Source: Hyperoodon ampullatus
Lineage: Eukaryota; Chordata; Mammalia; Artiodactyla; Ziphiidae
Length of the DNA: 64,000 bases
Reading direction: 5' to 3'
Assembly: GCA_949752795.1 (NCBI GenBank)
Contig: OX457056.1
Coordinates: 200,633,654-200,697,653 of the forward strand
Positions 58,379 through 64,000 of this stretch are shown piece by piece. The notes beneath the pieces were generated by a model. It was not told the origin of the DNA. It made no database searches and saw nothing but the letters and a program-made list of their open reading frames with translations. Made by a program: the position numbers and the translations under genes. The stretch's first letter is position 1; each line of letters starts with the position of its first letter.

Positions 58379-58792
58379 TTAAGATACTTTTTTGATGTGG
58401 ACCATTTTTTTTTTTTTTTTTTTTTGTGGTACGCGGGCCTCTCACTGTTGTGGCCTCTCCCATTGCAGAGCACAGGCTCCGGACGCGCAGGCTCAGCGGC
58501 CATGGCTCACGGGCCCAGCCGCTCCGCGGCATGTGGGATCTTCCCAGACCGGGGCACGAACCCGCTTCCCCTGCATCGGCAGGCGGACTCTCAACCACTG
58601 CGCCACCAGGGAAGCCCAATGTGGACCATTTTTTAAAGTGTTTATTGAATTTGTTACAATATTGTTTCTGTTTTATGTTTTGGTTTTTTGGCCTCGAGGC
58701 ATGTGTGATCTTAGCTCCCCGACCAGGGATCGAACCCACACCCCCTGCATTGGAAGGCAAAGTCTTAACCACTGGACTGCCAGAGATGTCCC
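58379..58792 (-). mobile_element. Antisense tRNA-derived SINE interrupted by a CHR SINE
   Basis: Outer SINE: T-rich tail from about 58379, body 'tttattgaatttgttacaat', head 'ggactgccagagatgtccc'. Outer flanking duplication tatcttttttctttt near 58363-58377 and 58793-58807. Confidence 0.8.
58411..58618 (-). mobile_element. Short-form CHR SINE nested in a SINE
   Basis: Target duplication atgtggaccatttttt at 58395-58410 and 58619-58634, identical over 16 bases. Confidence 0.93.
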
Positions 58793-58799
58793 TATCTTT

Positions 58800-59335
58800 T
58801 TTCTTTTATTAATCACAAAAAAAGTTATTACCCCAAGAAACAGAACCTGGGTTCCCCCGTTTGAATAGAATCAATAATTCTTGAAAATTAATTTATAAAC
58901 CGTCTTTATTTTCTTTCCCAGGTTGTCTACAATAATGAAGAAAGATAATCAAGGTAATCATTTCCTTCTCCAAATAATATTGGTTGTTTTTTCTTAGCAC
59001 ATATCATGACAACAACCCAGCAAGTAATTGTTATCTTTAGCTTATAAATGAGGAACTGAGGCTCCCTGGGGTTAAACAGCTGGCCTAGTGCCTTCTACAC
59101 TTCCCATACTTTAGTCATTCCTATACCACTTTTTGCCATAATCTTGCACTCTCAGAAAACCATCACAATAGTTCTTGACTAAATGGCACACCAACTTTCT
59201 AACTTTTAAAATATTTTTATTTAAATTTACTCACTTCACTTTTTAAGGGAAATTTTGTACCACTCCCATAAATGCAAAACCAGTATATAGATTGTAATTA
59301 ATAGGAGGTAATCTTTAAAACAAATACAATGAAAA
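58800..59335. other. Mostly unassigned intergenic sequence
   Basis: A MIR-like piece ('aaatgaggaactgaggctcc') lies near 59010-59080; nothing else recognised. Confidence 0.45.
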
Positions 59336-59346
59336 CAAAATGGTTA

Positions 59347-59675
59347 CTTTTTAAAATGTTTTTAGTTCTTTTATTTATTTATTTTTAATTAATTAATTAA
59401 TTAATTAATTTTGGCTGCATTGAGTCTTCGTTGCTGCACGCGGGCTTTCTCTAGTTGCGGCTAGCGGGGGCTACTCTTTGTTGCAGTGCGTGGGCTTCTC
59501 ACTGCGGTGGCTTCTCTTGTTGCAGAGCATGGACTTTAGGCACGCAGGCTTCAGTAGTTGTGGCACACAGGCTTAGCTACTCCGTGGCATGTGGGATCTT
59601 CGTGGACCAGGGCTCGAACCCATGTCCTCTGCATTGGCAGGCAGATTCTTAACCACTGCGCCACCAGGGAAGCCC
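59347..59675 (-). mobile_element. CHR-2-like SINE, antisense
   Basis: Tail drifted to ATTT and (TTAA)n units (59385-59411). Target duplication caaaatggtta at 59336-59346 and 59676-59686. Confidence 0.9.
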
Positions 59676-59689
59676 CAAAATGGTTATTA

Positions 59690-60505
59690 AATTCTAATTC
59701 TGAGCTTGAGGGCTACTCTCCATTTGTTAAAGAAAAAACGAAACTAGTCAGTGTTAGAAAGTTAGAAACAAAGAGAAACTTTCTTCTTGATATATTCAGA
59801 AAGATGTAAAGAATAACTTTCTAGGTAATTTATTGCTTGATCAGAACATCAAGCAAAATTGGCTCATGCACCACTTGAGTTGTCCTAAAGAATATTTTGA
59901 GTACTACTTGTGATACTTTACCCCCAAGATAACAGATCTTGTAAATGACAAAGCTAGGATTCAAACCACCATCTGCCAAAGTCTTTCCACTGTGCAATCT
60001 GGGCTCCTCACTCAGAGAGTTTCAGAACTTTTCTCTGAAGCGGCCGTGTTTTTCTTCTCTTGGCAATGTTTTATCCTGGTGCATCCATGAGACTTAGTGA
60101 CATCATGACCTTCAATGTCCTTCCTGAAAATGTTCTGGGAACTATAAATCACACTCCAGAGGAAGGCTGACTCTTGTGTGGCCTGGTGGAACTGTGCTCT
60201 TTTGATATGACACTGTGCTTTTGAACACAGTCTGGGAATGTATTACCTGCCTAAGGAGCTGGACCACATAGCTGTCTCTTATTGAACTGTGGTCAAGTTC
60301 ATGTCCCTCCTACCCCCACCTCCTACATGATATATATCTGTTTGAAATTAGTGTAAAGTGTTTCACATAAAGGAGTCATCCGACTTCAAGCTGTACTGTC
60401 AGGTCTGTATTAGTCAAGCAAAGTAAGGAACTAACAAGGACTATGATTCAGTCCTTTGACAGGGCTGATCTAGTCGCTTCACACACTGTTGTAAAAATTG
60501 TCCAC
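59690..60505. other. Unassigned intergenic sequence
   Basis: Possible MIR trace near 59930-60000 ('gctaggattcaaaccacc'); no gene. Confidence 0.4.
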
Positions 60506-60509
60506 CTCT

Positions 60510-60640
60510 CCCTCTCCTCACATTAGCTGAGTTCATCGAAGGCAGAGACTAGTGGATTTATCTTTGTGTCCTATTGCCTAGCAAAGTGCCTGGCACATAG
60601 ATGTGTCTGATAAATGTTTGTCGAATGACTGAGTTCACTT
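60510..60640 (+). repeat. L2 3' end
   Basis: 'gaaggcagagactagtgga' ... 'aaagtgcctggcacatagat' ... 'ataaatgtttgtcgaatgac'. Confidence 0.75.
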
Positions 60641-60644
60641 GAGT

Positions 60645-61380
60645 TAAGAGTCATAGTAAAATTATAACAGTGCTTGATTTTAATAAAATTGTAATGTTCT
60701 TTTGTTGTTATTGTCCACAATCATCCATTCTTCTTTATTTGGTAACAGTGTTTTGTTGTTTTTAAAAGACGGGAACCAACTCTCCTACACTGGTTTCCCA
60801 TACCTACCTTCTGCCTTCTGGGAGTGGACATACAACCCCAGATTGACCAATCAGAGTCACCATGACGGTTTTTGGGACAGACATGTCACCCAATTTGTGC
60901 TCTTGAGAGTCAGGCCCAAGAATCAATAGTTTGTTGCTAGGCTGGTAGAATACAAACTTGAAGCTGCTGTGGGTAATCTAGTCCTTCAAGAGAGCACCTG
61001 TGTGAGAAGGCAGTCACCACTGAAGACAATGAAATAAAGAAGTGGAGAAAGATTCCAGCCCACATAACTGGGGCACCTGGATCCAGCCGTGTCCGAAAAC
61101 CCTTCTTATAAATTTTTCGTTATTTGAACGACTAACGGTCCCATCTTTAAACTACTGGTTCAGAAGTGCTAGTCTGAGATGAAATGTTTACAGTTCCCTA
61201 GCAAAATGAGAAAAATAATTTCATTGATAACACTTTTTAATTCTGAGATTATATCTTTCTAATTTTTGGCATTAGAGTGTTTATGAATTGATGGTGATGG
61301 TAGATTGCAATTGTATTTTTCTAATAGTCCTTAATAGAAAGTTAGTCTAAAATGGAAAGTTAGCAGACCATTTATCTATC
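60645..61380. other. Unassigned intergenic sequence
   Basis: No gene or confident repeat. Confidence 0.5.
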
Positions 61381-61387
61381 CCTCTGT

Positions 61388-61738
61388 CTTAGTCTGCTCC
61401 AGCTGCTATAACAAATTACCAGAGACTGGGTAGCTCAAACAACAAACACTTATTTCTCACAGTTCTGGAGGCTGGGAAGACTGAGATCAGGATGCCAAGC
61501 ATGGCCAGGTTCTGGTGAAGACCTGCTTCCTGGCTTGGAGATGGCCTTCTTGTAGCCTCGCGTGGCAGAGAGAGTGGAAGAGCTAGCTCTCTTCCTCTTC
61601 TTTTAAGGACACCAGTGCCATCATGGGGGCTTCCCCCTGGTGACCTAGTGACTTTCCAAAGTTTCCATCTCCAAATACCATCACATTAGGGCTTCAATGT
61701 ATGAATTTGGGGGGGACACAAACATTCGGTCCATAGCA
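61388..61738 (-). mobile_element. MaLR-type LTR (antisense)
   Basis: 'ctgctataacaaattacca' ... 'cacagttctggaggctggga' ... 'ccatcacattagggcttc' ... 'gacacaaacattcggtcc' reads, in reverse, as a MaLR solo LTR (5' tgctatggaccgaatgtt). No internal genes. Confidence 0.6.
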
Positions 61739-61749
61739 CCTTCCATTAA

Positions 61750-62830
61750 AGAAATTTCTTTTTAAACTGTCTGTGAAATAAGTCTGCTATAAACTACAGT
61801 GTATGTAAAATACTATATTTGGATATACAAAAAATAATAAAGTTGTGATCCTTTTACTTCTCAGTTTATTTGTACTTCAACTGAGTCCAGAAAGGATTTA
61901 AGGAAATTCACTCGACTCCTTTGATCTAATGCCCAGGGTGGACTCTTCATTCCAAAGGCCTCATGTGAGACAATCTGAAAGGAAGTCAAAGAGGCCTTTC
62001 CTCCCTCCTCCTGTGGGGTAGGCATGGATCCAAGTGATAGTTTTATCTGCCTGCTCCCTGGGGCTGGGCAATAAGAAGTGATGTGTCAGCAGAAATAGGC
62101 ACCACCCCTGAAGGCTTCTCCTTAGCTGCTGGTCACCCATGTGGCAATGGCTCCAGGTCCCTTGCTTCTAGGTGAAGCCACATCCCACATGCAGCAGGGC
62201 CTTTGATGGGGTGAGGGCAAAGGTGCAGGGAATGTGTGGGGAGTAAAGAGAATGAAGGTAGGAGAGGGAAAGATCCATGAGGGGAAGGGGCGCGGGCAGG
62301 AACGGTAAGTGCAGAGGGGAGGAATAAGAGAAAGTGAGAGGGGAAAAAGCCTTTACACATAGTGGAATTTAACTTTTGGGAGGAGGGAGAGAAGTGATGT
62401 TTGCTTAGGAATTTGCCCAGGAGGAATGTTTACTCAGGCTTAATAGCCAGAATGAAGTTAGTGTTAAAGTTGAAGTGAAGTAATATGCTAGGCAGAAGGT
62501 GGGCATGACGGAGCGTTGGTACAGGGTATGTGTTGGGAGTCTGTGTATTAGACAAATCATCGTACCACATATGTGAAGATGATGCTCCAGACGCATGAAC
62601 TTTGACTTCTCCTGTTCTGATGGCAGATTTGTCCCAAACCAGTGTGTTCCACTTTCTCAATCCTTGTTTTTGAGATGGCTGGTCTTGTTAGGGACGTTTT
62701 CTGTGGCCATGGAAAAAGTGAATCTTATTGGCTCACTTATGACTAGACTAAATGTGGTTTGGATGCTATGCTGTGTCTTGGACCTATGCTGGGTTAGGCT
62801 TCTAGGATGTTAGATCATAGATTGGGAAGC
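61750..62830. other. Unassigned intergenic sequence
   Basis: No gene or confident repeat; small open frames only. Confidence 0.5.
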
Positions 62831-62831
62831 T

Positions 62832-62832
<1 letters not shown>

Positions 62833-62865
<33 letters not shown>
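62833..62865. repeat. (CA)n microsatellite
   Basis: About 16 uninterrupted AC/CA units. Confidence 0.95.
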
Positions 62866-62899
62866 CCTTAGACCCAGGAGATGCAGCTGCTTGAAGCAG

Positions 62900-63285
62900 C
62901 CAGGCTCTTTCCTGCTGCAGGGTCCTTGCCTTGCTACTCCTTCTGCCTGTACTTTTCATTCCTATCCTTTGTAAGCCTTTATTTTTCTTATCCTTTGTAT
63001 CTCAGCCCAAAAATCACCTCTTCAGAGAAGTCTTCCCTAACCATCCTATTTCCAGTAGATCCCCTGGCATTTCCTCTCTCAGTACCACTTCTCAGCTAGT
63101 AATTCTTTTTATGTATTTGTTTAACGAACTTGTTTTATTCTTTGCCTCTCCCTCAAACCCTCAGAATCCAAATAGGTAGGAACCGTGTCTCTCTGGTTTA
63201 CCACCATCTCCCTGACTCTTAACACAGACAACACAGGGTCTGATTCATAAAAGGACTCAACTATCTGTCAGATGAATGAACTGCT
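62900..63285 (+). repeat. L2 3' region
   Basis: 'ctcttcagagaagtcttccc' followed by 'gtaggaaccgtgtctctctg' and 'gactcaactatctgtcagat' in L2 order. Confidence 0.65.
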
Positions 63286-63289
63286 CTGA

Positions 63290-64000
63290 ATCCATATCTT
63301 GGGTCTTTCGTAGATAAAAAACTTGACACCACTGTACCGGGATTTTTTTGTTTTAGAATAAAATTTCCAACTGGGAGAAATTACGTTTGGCTACTTACGA
63401 GGGCTCCTGTCCTGCTTTTCCTTCAAAGTGTCCTGAAGGTGGGTAGAAGAGTTTAGGATGTCACACACTGTTTATTGATTTTGGCTCTTTGGGAAGGGCA
63501 GAAGAGCCTCCATTTAAAGAAGAGTTCTGTCTACAGAGTCTCTGGACATGCTTTAAATTTTCTCTTGCTTTAGTATTTGTGCCAGTGGTACATCTCCACA
63601 ATCTAGTAACAAACAATTTGGTGCAAATAATGGGAACTATTGTAAGCAAGAAACTACAGTTATCCAAAGGCTGAAGTCCCTGCTGTCAGAGACATGTACT
63701 CTTGAACTCTTGACTATACCAGCCATCTTATTTAAAAAGAGTTGTATGGTTTTGTTTTTCCCTGTTCTTTGTTTCACATACATTCTATATGAGGTAGAAG
63801 CATGGCAGCCATACCACTCCGTAGGGTGATCACAATTGGTTATTTATGTTTTATTGGTTTATATCCTAATTTACAAAACAATTTGAGATAGTTTGTATAT
63901 TAGTTTTCTATTATTGTGTAACAACTTAGCATAAATGTAGAGGCTTCAAATGGCATGAGTGTATTATCCCCCAGTTTCTACTGGTCATGGGTCTGGACAT
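63290..64000. other. Unassigned intergenic sequence
   Basis: No gene. The last 100 bases ('ttctattattgtgtaacaac' ... 'gtttctactggtcatgggtc') resemble the edge of an old LTR-type repeat cut by the window end. Confidence 0.4.

Noticed and set aside
58392..58868. 158-codon plus-strand frame and a 144-codon minus-strand frame
   Set aside because: Both are read through CHR SINE sequence. The same peptide strings recur at every SINE in the window.
61388..61738. Endogenous retrovirus with genes
   Set aside because: Only a solo LTR-like segment is present; no gag, pol or env remnants were seen next to it or to the LTR at 35690-36112.
1..64000. CRISPR arrays, prophage, operons or bacterial mobile elements
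   Set aside because: The window is plainly mammalian nuclear DNA. The regularly recurring sequences are dispersed SINEs.

Overview
The window is mammalian nuclear DNA, almost certainly from a cetacean and probably a toothed whale. The evidence is about 25 copies of the tRNA(Glu)-related CHR SINE family, in a short form and a longer CHR-2-like form. Many have perfect 14-18 bp target-site duplications. They occur with a cetartiodactyl-type L1, MIR, L2, MaLR LTRs and old DNA transposons. Nothing prokaryotic, viral or CRISPR-like is present.

The only cellular gene I can support is the 5' part of DNMBP (Tuba, dynamin-binding protein) on the minus strand. Three coding exons are visible: 12253-12407 (start codon), 10612-10734, and the large exon 886-2889. 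All junctions are GT/AG and in phase. Together they encode the first 757 residues: four N-terminal SH3 domains, a long divergent linker, a proline-rich stretch and the start of a coiled coil. The DH, BAR and C-terminal SH3 exons lie beyond position 1. A TATA-less CpG island at about 53650-54340, with a good minus-strand splice donor at 53722/53721, is the likely promoter and non-coding exon 1. That makes intron 1 about 41 kb. From 54.4 kb to the end the DNA looks intergenic, upstream of DNMBP.

The standout feature is a full-length L1 at 15877-22537, in intron 1 and antisense to DNMBP. It has an uninterrupted ORF1 (297 aa) and ORF2 (1272 aa) with all recognisable endonuclease, reverse transcriptase and Cys-rich residues present. 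It is flanked by a perfect 18-bp target-site duplication at a TTTT/AA cleavage site, so it looks young and possibly still mobile. Its 5' UTR also carries a strong-looking splice donor on the DNMBP-sense strand, 3.7 kb upstream of the exon bearing the DNMBP start codon. An L1-antisense-promoter-driven DNMBP transcript is therefore structurally possible.

Layout: 1-12.4 kb, DNMBP coding exons with intronic SINEs, L1 pieces and a hAT-like element; 12.4-53.7 kb, intron 1 with old L1 debris (13.1-14.5, 32.7-37.6, 47.3-49.5 kb), the young L1 and nested insertions; 53.65-54.34 kb, promoter CpG island; 54.78-55.28 kb, a Tigger/MER8-like transposon; 55.3-64 kb, L1, L2, SINE and LTR remnants. Repeat family names come from recognised consensus features, not a database search; boundaries without stated duplications are approximate.
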